Positions 1 to 10,395 of a DNA stretch of 64,000 bases are shown here, piece after piece. Within the stretch, counting starts at the first letter, position 1. Every line of letters starts with the position of its first letter. The position numbers were made by a program, and so were the translations under genes. Source of the DNA: Daucus carota subsp. sativus (Eukaryota > Streptophyta > Magnoliopsida > Apiales > Apiaceae); assembly GCF_001625215.2 (NCBI RefSeq), contig NC_030383.2:63230949-63294948 (forward strand), in the 5' to 3' direction. Below the pieces are notes generated by a model. It was not told the DNA's origin. It saw only the letters and a list, made by a program, of their open reading frames with translations, and made no database searches.

Positions 1-1931
1 TTAAAATACCTTTCCCTATCTGCTAATAAGTTTTCAGGTTCTGTGCCGGATGACATAGGGATGCTTCGTGATCTTGAATCCCTTTATCTTGGTAACAATT
101 CTTTCAAAGGGATGCTTCCACAAAATATTTTCAGACTTCCCAAATTACGGGATCTTTCCCTCTGGGGTAACAATTTTTCAGGTCTTATTTCAGATGATAT
201 AAGGATGCTTTCTAACCTGGAATCTCTTGATCTTAATGGTAATTCTTTTCAGGGTCCGCTTCCACCAAATTTCTTCAAGCTTTCCAAATTAAGACATCTC
301 GCCCTCTCAAATAATAAAAGAGTATTTAAAGGAAGTATTCCTCTTGGGTTGGGGCTTTTGACTAACCTTGACTACTTATGTCTTAATTCCAATTATCTCA
401 CCGGCTACATTCCATCTGACATTGGAAATCTAAAGCTACTAGAACATCTTGATCTCAGTTTTAATCAATTGACCGGACCGCTCCCAAAGATCATTTCTAA
501 CCTCACTAATCTAACGCGTCTTGGTCTGAATGATAATTGGTTTTCCGGCAGTATTCCAAGTGACTTCTTGGAAAACTCTACATTATTATTTTACATTGAT
601 CTTTCAAACAATGATCTGTCTGGAAGCATTCCTAAGGAATTCAACGTTCATCCGACATTGGATTATATCAATTTAAGTGGAAACCGTTTTAGAGGTCTAC
701 TTCTCTCTTTAAATTTTTATGTTCATTTTGTATATGCTAGTAACCTGATTATTACACTTTTACTGAAGCTTCAACAATTCTAACAGGCAAGCTTCCAGCA
801 ACGATTTGCAATGCTACATCCCTTTCGACTCTTGTTCTGTCAAATAATGAATTCAGCAATGCACTTCCACATTGTTTGGGGAATCTTGCTGATCAACTTC
901 TTTCCATTAATCTTGCTAATAATTTGTTTCGAGGACCAATACCAACAACTTTCTCTAAGAGTTGCCGGCTGACATATCTAAACATGTACAACAATCACTT
1001 TGAAGGGTTGTTGCCGCAATCTCTGGCAAACTGTAAGCACCTACAAATTCTTGATATTGGAAACAATGAAATAGGTGGTAAATTCCCGTCATGGCTGTTT
1101 ACTCTTGGAGAGCTGGAAGTCCTAGTCTTGCGATCAAATAGATTCCACGGTCCAGTCAATGGAACAAGCTCAGCAAATTTATTCCCCAAGTTGCGGATTG
1201 TTGATCTCTCCAACAATCAATTTACAGGCGATTTACCAATTCAGTATTTTAAGAATATGAAACCAACAGATAACCACTATAGTTATTTTTATACAGAAAG
1301 TGGTTTTTACTATCATCAAGCATCGATCTCATTAACTGTGAAAGGAAGAGAGTATGAAGTGAAAAAGATCCTTCATATTTATACAGCCATAGATGTGTCA
1401 TGCAACAAATTTCAGGGAGAAATTCCCGAGGTTATTGGAGAACTTAAATGGCTTGCATTGCTCAATCTATCACATAATAGTCTTATTGGACCTATCCCAT
1501 CACAGCTCGGAAATATGGAATCACTTTTATCTCTAGATTTGTCTTCAAATCATTTGACAGGGGGTATTCCCGATCAGTTGATTAGGTTGACATTTCTAGA
1601 GGTCTTGAACCTCTCGGAAAATCATCTGACAGGGCCTATCCCCCAAAAAGGACAGTTCAGCACATTCAACAAGGATTCTTACCTAGGTAACTTTGCCTTG
1701 TGTGGATTACCTTTAACTAATAACTGTACACACACTGTGTCACCACCACAAGAAGGCGGAACTGGTGACAATGATGCCTATGATGAACCCGATTGGGAAG
1801 TGATCCTCATGGGATATGGATGTGGACTAATATGCGGATTATTGTCCACTGGGTACGTTGTCTTCACATTCAGAAAGCCTCAGTGGTTTATGAGATACAC
1901 TGAAAGCGTGCAACAGAAGTTGATGAGATGA
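1..1931 (+). CDS. RLP-A: LRR receptor-like protein, 5' end outside window (join 1..694, 787..1931)
   Basis: C-terminal 612 residues of an LRR receptor-like protein; the reading frame is already open at base 1. Exon 1 encodes 24-residue LRRs of the pattern LxxLxxLxLxxNxFxG. A 92-bp GT-AG intron (695-786) splits a Gly codon (SGNRFRG|KLPATICN), the same phase-1 site as in every paralog here. Exon 2 (1,145 bp, 12 bp shorter than in C, E, F and H) encodes more LRRs, an island region with the VKG...E...IL...DVSCNKF signature, a Cys-paired LRR cap (ALCGLPLTNNC), an acidic stretch, one membrane helix with glycine-spaced GYGCGLICG and a short basic tail. There is no kinase domain. By family knowledge it would bind an apoplastic ligand and signal through a SOBIR1-type adaptor; the ligand is unknown. 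No break is visible in this part. Confidence 0.9.
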
Positions 1932-2296
1932 TGCATGTTGAGTACCGTTCAATCATGAAGCACAACTGGAAACAATGTTATCTTAGGAAAACATGTGTTC
2001 TGAACCAGTAGTGTTTGCACAAAATTTGTGGTGCTATGTAATACTTATATAATTGTACGTATGATTATTGATTAGTCGTTGAGAAAATGCATTTTATTTC
2101 AGTGTCAATGATAATCTACATGTTTTGGATACTTCCAGCTTCTCATACTAATATAGGAACCACTTGAAAAATTTTGCGATGCAAAGCAGGGACTCATGAG
2201 TATTTTCATATGTGTATTAGTTTTGAAGATAAAAGTTGTATGGACAATTGTGTTGATAATTTGCGCAATGATAACTGGGATAGGTCATCTTCTCTC
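1932..2296. other. 3' flank of RLP-A and start of RLP-B upstream region
   Basis: No gene is visible. Bases 1,932-2,160 are the 3' flank of RLP-A. From about 2,170 the sequence is nearly identical to 17,760-18,270 and 47,500-47,980, the upstream regions of RLP-E and RLP-H. Small open frames here and to 2,452 are shadows in promoter DNA. Confidence 0.6.
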
Positions 2297-2336
2297 CCAA
2301 GTCTTGGATGGACTCTTTCCAAGTCTTCTGAGAACC
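2297..2336. repeat. Dimeric CCAAGTCTT repeat upstream of RLP genes
   Basis: Two direct copies of a ~21-bp unit (consensus CCAAGTCTTnTGAGGACTC). Related dimers lie at 3378-3415, 16968-17007, 17107-17145, 17894-17933, 21385-21424, 46746-46786, 46978-47015 and 47599-47639. Degenerate versions are near 50,950 and 63,262, and an expanded set at 23,798-23,905. In RLP-B, E and H one dimer sits about 385 bp before the ATG. The constant distance could reflect function or simply recent duplication of the whole promoter. Confidence 0.7.
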
Positions 2337-2629
2337 CATCAGCTCAGATTAGTCCATACAATGTCAAGGGTCCTATGATATGGTCTACTAACAGCCCAGT
2401 GTCGGTAATAAATCCAATTGCATATAACCTATTCAAAATCAATCCCCTATAAACAATCATCTCTAAAAACTATTCACATAAAATAAAATTTTAAAAATAT
2501 AAAATATCTAGTTGTTTTCAATATATAATTTTCCACAGTAGATAACAAAATATCTTTATCAAATTATATTATTTATGGGTTCAATATTTAAGCTATAATT
2601 CCAATAACACGGCAAGCATGCATGCAGCA

Positions 2630-2638
2630 TATAAATAG
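2630..2638 (+). promoter_or_regulatory. TATA box of RLP-B
   Basis: TATAAATAG, 54 bp before the ATG at 2,684. The same box followed by GAAGTGTGCAGT precedes RLP-C, E, F and H. Confidence 0.75.
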
Positions 2639-2683
2639 AAGTGTGCAGTATGTATGGTATTCATAACCCAGTTGAGGAGAAAC

Positions 2684-3187
2684 ATGGCACACTTTGTAAA
2701 GCCTTCTCACCTTCTTCTCTTTGTTTTCTTTCTCTCATCACTTGAGTCCATTCTTGCAACAAGACGAGAGGGAGAGGGAGAAGCTCTTGTGAAATGGAAG
2801 AATAGCCTAGCCCCTTCTTCTTTTCTCGACTCTTGGTCACTCACCAATCTCGATAATCTTTGTAACTGGACTGGCATTACTTGTAACTCTGCAGGTTCAG
2901 TCACTGAGATTAACCTTTTCGGAAAAAAACTTGATGGAAGGCTGTCCGAGTTTGGTTTCACTTCATTTCCAAATCTCAACAATCTCACCCTTGCAGATAA
3001 CTTCTTCTTGGGTCCAATACCACCAGCCATTGAGAATTTAACACAGCTTCAGTATCTTGATTTAAGCTTTAATTATCTCGATGGTCCCATTCCGTTCCAG
3101 GTTAGCCATCTTCAAAGGTTGCTTGTCTTAAACGTGTCACAGAATGCATTGCATTCTCCAAATTGGTCCAATTTCTCAAACAGATGA
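2684..3187 (+). pseudogene. RLP-B: truncated N-terminal RLP fragment
   Basis: The ATG (context AAACATGGC) matches the start of the intact paralogs. The 167-residue frame holds a signal peptide (hydrophobic run LLLFVFFLSS), the LRR N-terminal cap with the CNWTGITC Cys pair, and about four LRRs, then stops right after PNWSNFSNR. The rest of the receptor (remaining LRRs, island, membrane helix) is missing. Its promoter is nearly identical to those of RLP-E and RLP-H, so a secreted LRR-cap peptide could still be made; that is inference. A run of three extra bases (EGEGEA) after the signal peptide is the only internal oddity. Confidence 0.85.
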
Positions 3188-3573
3188 AATTATGCAACTG
3201 AAATTGATGTAGTCTTAAAGAATTCTCAGGCACTTAAACATGTTTCAAAGAATTCTCAGGCACTTAAACATTTGGACGGGTTCTTTGGAAGCCAAGATGC
3301 CCAGGTTATCATGGCCATGCACAAAATGCAGTATAAAAAAAAAATGAATACCTTAAGAGAGATTGCTCTGGGTCTCCCCAAGCCTTCTAGACTCATTCCA
3401 AGTCTTCTGAGGACCACTGCCTCGCGCTTTCAAAGATGTGATGGTAGCTCGGGAGTGATATAAATTATTTTCGGGACACTAATAATAAATAATCAGATCA
3501 AATTAATCATCAATAATAAATTGAGGATACGAAATCAAAATTAATCCTAAATTTTGATAATATATAAAAATTA
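3188..3573. repeat. Spacer after RLP-B, duplicated at 23.7-24.06 kb
   Basis: Contains a tandem pair of AAAGAATTCTCAGGCACTT units (about 3,217-3,275), a CCAAGTCTT dimer (3,378-3,415) and AT-rich DNA. From 3,240 it aligns with 23,699-24,060, upstream of RLP-F. This pairs the B-C interval with the B'-F interval. The 63-codon open frame at 3,272 is spacer DNA with no counterpart open frame in the paralogous copy. Confidence 0.7.
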
Positions 3574-3761
3574 CTTTACGTACACTGTTTGCACGCATTT
3601 TGAGCTCGTATAAAGTATAGTTTCATAACTTTTTTTAAAAAATTTCTTTTTTGATAAAAGTTTAAACGTCAAACTTTTATTCAGAGAAAAAAAATTAAAA
3701 AATATATCACGGAACTATACTTTAAATTAGTATGGAAAAACGTGCCAAAATTAACGTAAAG
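3574..3761. mobile_element. Small MITE with CTTTACGT termini
   Basis: About 188 bp. The left end (CTTTACGT...TTTGCACG) and right end (CGTGCCAAAATTAACGTAAAG by its last bases) are inverted copies, with an inner inverted AAAGTATAGTT. The paralogous position near 24,055 runs straight through without it. The superfamily is not clear. Confidence 0.65.
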
Positions 3762-4751
3762 AAATGAGGGGAACAAAGATAGTATAATTATATTATAAAT
3801 TAAAATTGAAATAACTTACGTGGCACTGAAATTGATAAAGGCAATATGGTTAAATTGATGAAAAGTCAAAGTCCTCTAATAAATCCATAAAGAATATAAT
3901 AATCAAAACGACGAAAATTATAAATGAAAAATCAAAATCATCCTAATAAGTACACAAAAAGAATATGATCGTTAGTGTATTGGAATAGTGTGCACACACT
4001 TATATATCAAAATTTGTGGTCCAAAAGCTATGGCACAATATTCTAAATACACCACATTAAGTAATAGTTCAAAAATATTCAATATATAATTGTTTTCATT
4101 CATAATTTTGTTATTATTTTAAAAAATAATTTGGTTGCTGTTAACCTATATTTCAATTATATAATTATATTATTTTTTATTTTATGTATCTAGAAACAAT
4201 ATTTTTGTAATATTTATTACATTAATTATATTAAAAGATATAATTTGTTAAAAACTTGAATAAAATTAAGAGGATAACTTTATGTCTCTCCAAGTTCACA
4301 GCACGGGTGAGCATTGGGTTCGGATATCCATATACCGAATGGATATATCAAATCAAAACTAATCATGAATTATGATAATAATTAAATAAATTATAATTAA
4401 GCTATATGAATCAACTCCAAATGACAACAACAGCACCAAACCTTAGTTACTTTAATATTGGTAAATAAATATAATATAATAATCAAATTGATGAAAAATC
4501 ACATCATCTAATAAATTCACAAAAAATATATGATCATTAGTATATTATATTAGTATCCACACACTTATATTTCAAAATCTATCCTCCAAAATTATCATCT
4601 CTGTAAGCTAGCCACATAAAATAAAAAATTTAAAGATATTAGATATTTAGTTATTTTCATTATATAATTTTTCCACACGAAATAACAAAATATCTTTATC
4701 AAATTATTATTTATGAGTTAAATATTCAAGTTATAAATCCAGTATTCAGCG
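3762..4751. other. AT-rich upstream region of RLP-C
   Basis: No gene seen. Bases 3,800-4,260 align with 24,090-24,510 upstream of RLP-F. Bases 4,545-4,790 align with the orphan promoter at 21,574-21,815. The latter copy contains the promoter-proximal sequence of RLP-C. Confidence 0.6.
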
Positions 4752-4760
4752 TATAAATAG
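4752..4760 (+). promoter_or_regulatory. TATA box of RLP-C
   Basis: TATAAATAG, 60 bp before the chosen ATG at 4,812. Confidence 0.75.
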
Positions 4761-4811
4761 AAGTGTGCAGTATGATATCAGATTCACATAACCCAGTTGA
4801 TGAGGAGAAAC

Positions 4812-7800
4812 ATGGCATACTCTGCAAAGCCTTCTCACCTTCTTCTCTTTGTTTTCTTTCTCTCATCACTTGAATCCATTCTTGCAACAACACGAGAGGG
4901 AGAAGCTCTTGTGAAATGGAAGAATAGCCTAGCCCCTTCTTCTTTTCTCGATTCTTGGTCCCTCACCAATCTCGAAAATCTTTGTAACTGGACTGGCATT
5001 ACTTGTAACTCTGCAGGTTCAGTCTCTGAGATTAACCTCTGTGAGAAACAACTTGATGGAATGCTGTCCGACTTCGGTTTCACTTCATTTCCAAATCTCA
5101 AGAATCTCACCCTCGCATACAACTTCTTCTCGGGTCCAATACCACCAGCCATTCAGAACTTAACAAGGCTTCAATGCCTTGATTTAAGCTTTAATTATCT
5201 CAATGGTCCTATTCCGTTCCAGGTGAGCCATCTTCAGAGCTTGCTCATCTTGAACCTGTCACAGAATGCATTGCAAACTCCAAATTGGTCCCATTTCTCT
5301 CCCATGCCTTTCTTGCGCATCCTCAACCTCAGTTACAATCCTCTTGCGTCGAAATTCCCAGATTTTATATCCAGTTCTCATAGCCTGACTCACCTTAGCC
5401 TTAATTATAACGAGTTTACTGGTGATTTAGTACGTGAATCAGTATTTGCCGATCTGCATAATCTTGAAAAGCTCAGTCTTGTTGGCAATTCTTTCGAGGG
5501 GCCATTTCCGCCGGATATATTCAGGCTTTCCAAATTAAAACATCTTAGCATGTCAGATAACAAACTTTCAGGTTCAATTCCCAATGACATAAGGTTGCTT
5601 TGTGATCTTGAATACCTATATTTAGCCAACAATTCCTTTGAAGGACCGCTTCCACCAAATATATTCAAGTTTTCAAAATTAAAACATCTTGTTCTTTGGG
5701 GTAATAAGTTTTCTGGTTCTGTTTCCAATGATATAGGTTTGCTTTCTGAGCTTGAAACTCTCGATCTTAGCTCTAATTTTTTTGAGGGGCCGCTTCCGCC
5801 AAATGTATTCAAGCTCTCCAAACTAAAAGTTCTCACCCTGTCAATTAACAAATTTTTAGGTTCAATTCCCAATGACATAAGGTTACTTTGTGATCTTGAA
5901 TACCTATATTTAGGCAACAATTCCTTTGAAGGACCGCTTCCACCAGGTATATTCAAGCTTTCAAAATTAAAACATCTTTTTCTTTGGGGTAATAAGTTTT
6001 CAGGTTCTGTTTTCAATGATATATGTTTGCTTTCTGAGCTTGAAACCCTCGATCTTAACTCTAATTTTTTTGAGGGGCCGCTTCCGCCAAATGTATTCAA
6101 GCTCTCCAAACTAAGGTTTCTTTACCTCTGGGGTAATAACTTTTCAGGTTCTGTTTCCAATGATATAGGTTTGCTTTCTGAGCTTGAAACCCTCGATCTT
6201 AGCTCTAATTTTTTTGAGGGGCCGCTTCCGCCAAATGTATTCAAGCTCTCCAAACTAAAGATTCTTTCCCTTTATGTGAACAACTTTTCAGGTTTTATTT
6301 CTAAGGATATAGGTTGGCTTTTTGAACTTGAAACCCTCTATCTTGGCTCTAATTTTTTTGAGGGGCCGCTTCCCCCACATGTATTTAGGCTCTCCAAATT
6401 AAGAGATTTGGACCTCTCAGACAATAGAAATTTATTTGAAGGAAGTATTCCTATTGGACTGGGACTCTTGACTAACCTCAGGTACTTAGATCTACATTTC
6501 AGTAATCTCAGTGGCTATATTCCATCTGACATTGGAAACCTGAAGCTACTAGTACTTCTTGATCTCAGTTCTAATAAATTGACTGGACCGCTTTCAAAGA
6601 TCATTTCTAATCTCACAAATCTTATATTTCTTGATGTAAGTGATAATAGTCTTAGTGGAAATATTCAGAGTGACTTGTGGAAATATAACGATCATCCAAC
6701 TTTGGAATACATCGATTTAAGTGGGAACCATTTTACGGGTATAGTTTTTCTCTATAGATCTTTTCTTTTTCTCATATGTAACTAAGCTAGTAATCTGATT
6801 ATTGCAGTTTCACCAAAGTTTCAACAATCTTGACAGGTGAGCTTCCAACAACAATTTGCAATGTCACTTCCCTTTTGGTTCTTGATTTGTCAAATAATGA
6901 ATTAAGTGGTGCACTTCCAAACTGTTTCGGGAATCTTGCTGATAGATTGCTTTTCATTAATCTTGCTAATAATCAGTTTCGAGGAACAATACCAACTACT
7001 TTCTCCAGGAGTTGTCAGCTGACATATCTAAACATGGATAATAATGAGTTTGAAGGATTGTTGCGCCCATCTTTGGCGAACTGTAAGCACTTGAAAATTC
7101 TTGATATTGGCAATAATAAAATAGGTGGTACATTTCCGTCATGGCTTTATGCACTTGGAGAGCTAGAAGTCCTTGTCTTGCGATCAAATAAACTCTATGG
7201 TACAATAAGTGGGAGGAGCATAGAAAATCCCTTCCCCAAGTTGCGGATTGTGGATCTGTCCAACAATCAATTCACTGGCCATTTGCCAATTCAATACTTT
7301 AAGAATATGAAATCAACTGATAATTTGTATAGTTATCAGAATGACACAGGAGTTTTTTCTTTCCATTATGAAGCATCTGTATCATTAACTGTGAAGGGAA
7401 CAGAGTATGAAGTGAAAAATATCCTTCATATTTACACAACCATTGATCTGTCCTGCAACAAGTTTCAAGGAGAAATTCCTGACGTTATTGGAGAGCTTAG
7501 ATGGCTTGCATTGCTGAACTTATCTCATAATAGTCTAACAGGACATATTCCATCATTGCTGAGAAATATGAAAGGACTCCAATCTTTAGATTTGTCTTCA
7601 AATCAACTGACAGGGGCTATTCCACCTCAGTTAACTGCATTGACATTTCTAGAGGTCTTGAACCTCTCGGGAAACCATCTTAGTGGAGAGATTCCTCAGA
7701 AAGGACAGTTCAGCACCTTCAACAATGATTCTTATCTAGGAAACTCCGCGTTATGTGGATCACCTTTGACAAAGAAATGTGTAAACACAGCATCACCTCC

Positions 7801-7993
7801 ACAGGAAGTCGGAAATGGTGATGAAGATGATGCTGGCGATGAATGGACATGGGAAGCAATCGTGATGGGATATGGATGTGGACTGATATGTGGATTGTCG
7901 TCTGCGTACATTGTTCTCAGACTAGGAAGGCCTTGGTGGTTTGTGAGATATATCGAAGTACTGCAACTGAAGTTGATGAAAAGATATGCATGA
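4812..7993 (+). CDS. RLP-C: intact LRR receptor-like protein, 1,027 aa (join 4812..6738, 6837..7993)
   Basis: Longest intact RLP here. An in-frame ATG at 4,800 lies 12 bp upstream; 4,812 (AAACATGGC) was chosen because all paralogs share it. Residues 1-25 form a signal peptide. The N-cap has Cys58/Cys65 (CNWTGITC). About 30 LRRs follow. The island with VKGTEYEVKNIL lies near 820-850, the C-cap (ALCGSPLTKKC) and an acidic linker (DEDDAGDE) precede the membrane helix at about 980-1003 with GYGCGLICG, and the basic tail ends KRYA. The 98-bp phase-1 intron (6739-6836) joins FT|G|ELPTT. There is no kinase domain, so signalling should need a partner such as SOBIR1/BAK1. Exon 1 is about 570 bp longer than in RLP-H because LRR pairs were duplicated (5,571-6,380). 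Ligand unknown. Confidence 0.93.
5571..6380 (+). repeat. Internal LRR repeat expansion in RLP-C exon 1
   Basis: A 288-bp block (four 24-residue LRRs) starting GGTTCAATTCCCAATGACAT at 5,571 recurs at 5,859. A LLSELETL block recurs at about 5,731, 6,021, 6,163 and 6,307, that is spacings of 288, 144 and 144 bp. All are multiples of 72 bp, so the frame is kept. Sibling RLP-F and RLP-H have fewer copies. Confidence 0.85.
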
Positions 7994-8230
7994 AGAAAGG
8001 TACTGGTAGATCAAGATGAACTTGAAAGTTGTTGTCGTGGTAGACATTTGTGAACCAGTACTGTACTAGCTGCTTAAGTATTTGGTATTATGTAATAATC
8101 CGTTTGGTCGGGACTCATAATGATATTTCTTGCTTCAGGGGTATTAATATAAACCTTGGTATTGTGTACTAGCTGTCTGTTTGGTCGTGACTCATAATCT
8201 TTCATGTATTAACATAAGGTTTTAATACAT
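7994..8230. other. 3' flank of RLP-C
   Basis: Contains two imperfect copies of GTTTGGTCGGGACTCATAAT with GGGGTATTAATAT. The same flank occurs after RLP-F (27,370) and RLP-H (50,700). No gene. Confidence 0.6.
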
Positions 8231-9760
8231 CCCGTACCAGGTTAGCCATCTTCAGATATTACACATCTTACTGCTGTCGCATAATGAATTGCAATCTCCA
8301 AATTGGTCCAACTTCTCTTCCATGCCCTTTTTGCGCATCCTCGGCCTTGGCAGCAATAATCTGGTGTCAAAATTCCCAGAATTTATATCTGACTCTCATA
8401 GCCTCACTTTCCTTGACCTTTCTTTTAACAAGTTTACAGGTGATCTTGTGCTTGAATCAATTTTTACCGATCTACATAATCTTGAAAACCTCCATCTTGC
8501 TGGAAATTCCTTTGAGGGGCCGATTCCACCTAGAGTATTTAAGCTTTCCAATTTAAAAGTTCTTGAACTCACGGGTAATAACTTTTCTCGTTCTATTTCC
8601 AACGATATAGGTTTGCTTTCTGAACTTGAGACCCTCTATCTTGACTTCAATTTTTTTGATGGACCAATTCCCCCAAATATATTCAACCTTTCCCAATTAA
8701 AAATTCTTGAACTAACAGAAAATAACTTTTCTGGTCCTGTTTCCAATGATATAAGTTTGCTTTCTGAGCTTGAAAACCTCAATCTTGCCTTAAATTCTTC
8801 TGATGGGCCTTTTCCATCAAAGATATTCAACCTAACCAAATTGAGACATCTAAATCTCTATGGCAATAAGAATTTATTTAAAGGAAGTATCCCACTGGAT
8901 ATCAGAAACCTGAAGCTCCTGGAATCTATTAATCTCGGTTCTAATCAATTGGTTGGACCACTTTCAATGCTCATTTCTAATCTCACTAATCTTAAGATGG
9001 TTGGGCTAAGCGATAATAGGTTTTTTGGCAAAATTCCTAGTGACTTCTTGAAAAACTTGCCATCCTTACACGTCATTGATCTTTCAAATAATAATTTGTC
9101 CGGAAATATTCCCAGGGAGTATAACGTGCATCCAATTTTAGAATACATCAATTTAAGTGGAAACCATCTTACAGGTTTACTTCTCCCTCAATATATTTTA
9201 TTTTCCTTTTGTATGTTACATTGATTACACTTTTACCGAAGCTCAAACAATTTTAACAGGTGAGATCCCAGCAACAATTTGCAATGCTACAAACCTTTAT
9301 ATTCTGGTTCTGTCAGATAATGGATTAAGTGGTGCCCTTCCGCATTGTTTGGGAAATCTTGCAGATAAAATGCATTGCATTGATCTCGCTAATAATCAGT
9401 TCCGAGGACCAATACCAACAACCTTCTCAGAGAGTTGCCAGTTAAGATATCTAAACATGTATGACAATCAGTTAGAAGGACTTTTGCCCCGATCTTTGTC
9501 AAACTGTAAGCACTTGAAAATTCTTGACATCGGGAACAACAAAATGGGCGGTACATTTCCTTCATGGCTATTCACTCTCAGAGAGCTAGAAGTCCTAGTC
9601 TTGCAATCAAATAAACTGTATGGTCCAGTAAGTGGAAGGAGCACACATCACATCCATTCCCCAAGTTGCGGATTCTAGATCTCTCCAACAACCAATTCAC
9701 GGGCTATTTGCCAATTCAATACTCTTTAAGAATATGAAACCAGCTGCTGATAACATTTGT
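8231..9760 (+). pseudogene. RLP-D: RLP pseudogene lacking both ends
   Basis: Homology begins inside the fourth LRR region (CCAGGTTAGCCATCTTC) with no promoter, signal peptide or N-cap. It continues open through LRRs to the usual phase-1 intron (9175-9259) and into exon 2. A 2-bp CA insertion at about 9,643 (CACACATCACAT instead of CACATCACAT) shifts the frame. A second 2-bp CT insertion near 9,723 follows. The homology then stops after MKPAADN, and the sequence joins 3'-flank DNA shared with 45,785-45,830. Island, C-cap and membrane helix are absent. Its paralogous partner by position is RLP-G. Confidence 0.85.
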
Positions 9761-9911
9761 CTTAGGATGACACATGTTCTAAACTATGACAATAGTATGC
9801 AATCTCGTTTAATACTTTCATATTATGAACTAGTTCTGTTGAATAAATAAATATTATTAATTAATCAATCATGTGCGCTCGAGTTTCCCTGGCCAGATGC
9901 CCAGATTATTA

Positions 9912-10286
9912 GAGCATCTCCAGCAGAGTCTTAACCGGTTCTCTAAATATATAATAAAATATGTATCTTTTAAGGGATTACTACATTTTAGTGAATGAGA
10001 ACTCCAACAACATTCCCTATTTACATTCTCTATTATTATTATAATATTATATTCAACTTGTAATAAGAGAGAGAAAGTTTGGAAAGAGTGGGAAAATGGA
10101 AAGAAGTGAATATTTTATTCATGAAAATAGTATGAGGAATGGCTTCACAATCCTTAAAAATGAGGAATGAAGAGGGGATCCTAACTTTTTAAGGAATGGC
10201 TAGGACTCTGCTGGAGTTGTGTTTTGTGCTATATTTCTTATAATAATAGCTTAGGATACCATATAGGGAAGCTGCTGGAGATGCTC
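9912..10286. mobile_element. PIF/Harbinger-like MITE
   Basis: 375 bp with terminal inverted repeats GAGCATCTCCAGCAG / CTGCTGGAGATGCTC, flanked by TTA duplications at 9,909-9,911 and 10,287-10,289. It has no coding capacity. The paralogous spacer at about 45,957-45,985 reads AGATTATTAGCCATGCAAAA without it, an empty site. Confidence 0.88.
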
Positions 10287-10395
10287 TTATGGCCATGCAA
10301 AACATGCAGAAGCCATTAAGTACTCATTAACATGCCTGTATAAGAACCACCAGTAACAACGCAGAAAACTAAAATATTAGTTTTCTCCAAATATC

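Noticed and set aside
2174-2452. Open frames in the RLP-B upstream region (also 17,736-18,049 and 47,389-47,756)
   Set aside because: They lie in duplicated promoter DNA, differ in frame between copies because of small indels, and lack any domain.
5405-6109. 234-codon antisense open frame in RLP-C exon 1, with similar ones in RLP-D, E, F and H
   Set aside because: These are shadows of the LRR codon pattern on the opposite strand, repeating with the LRR period. No start context, domain or promoter supports them.
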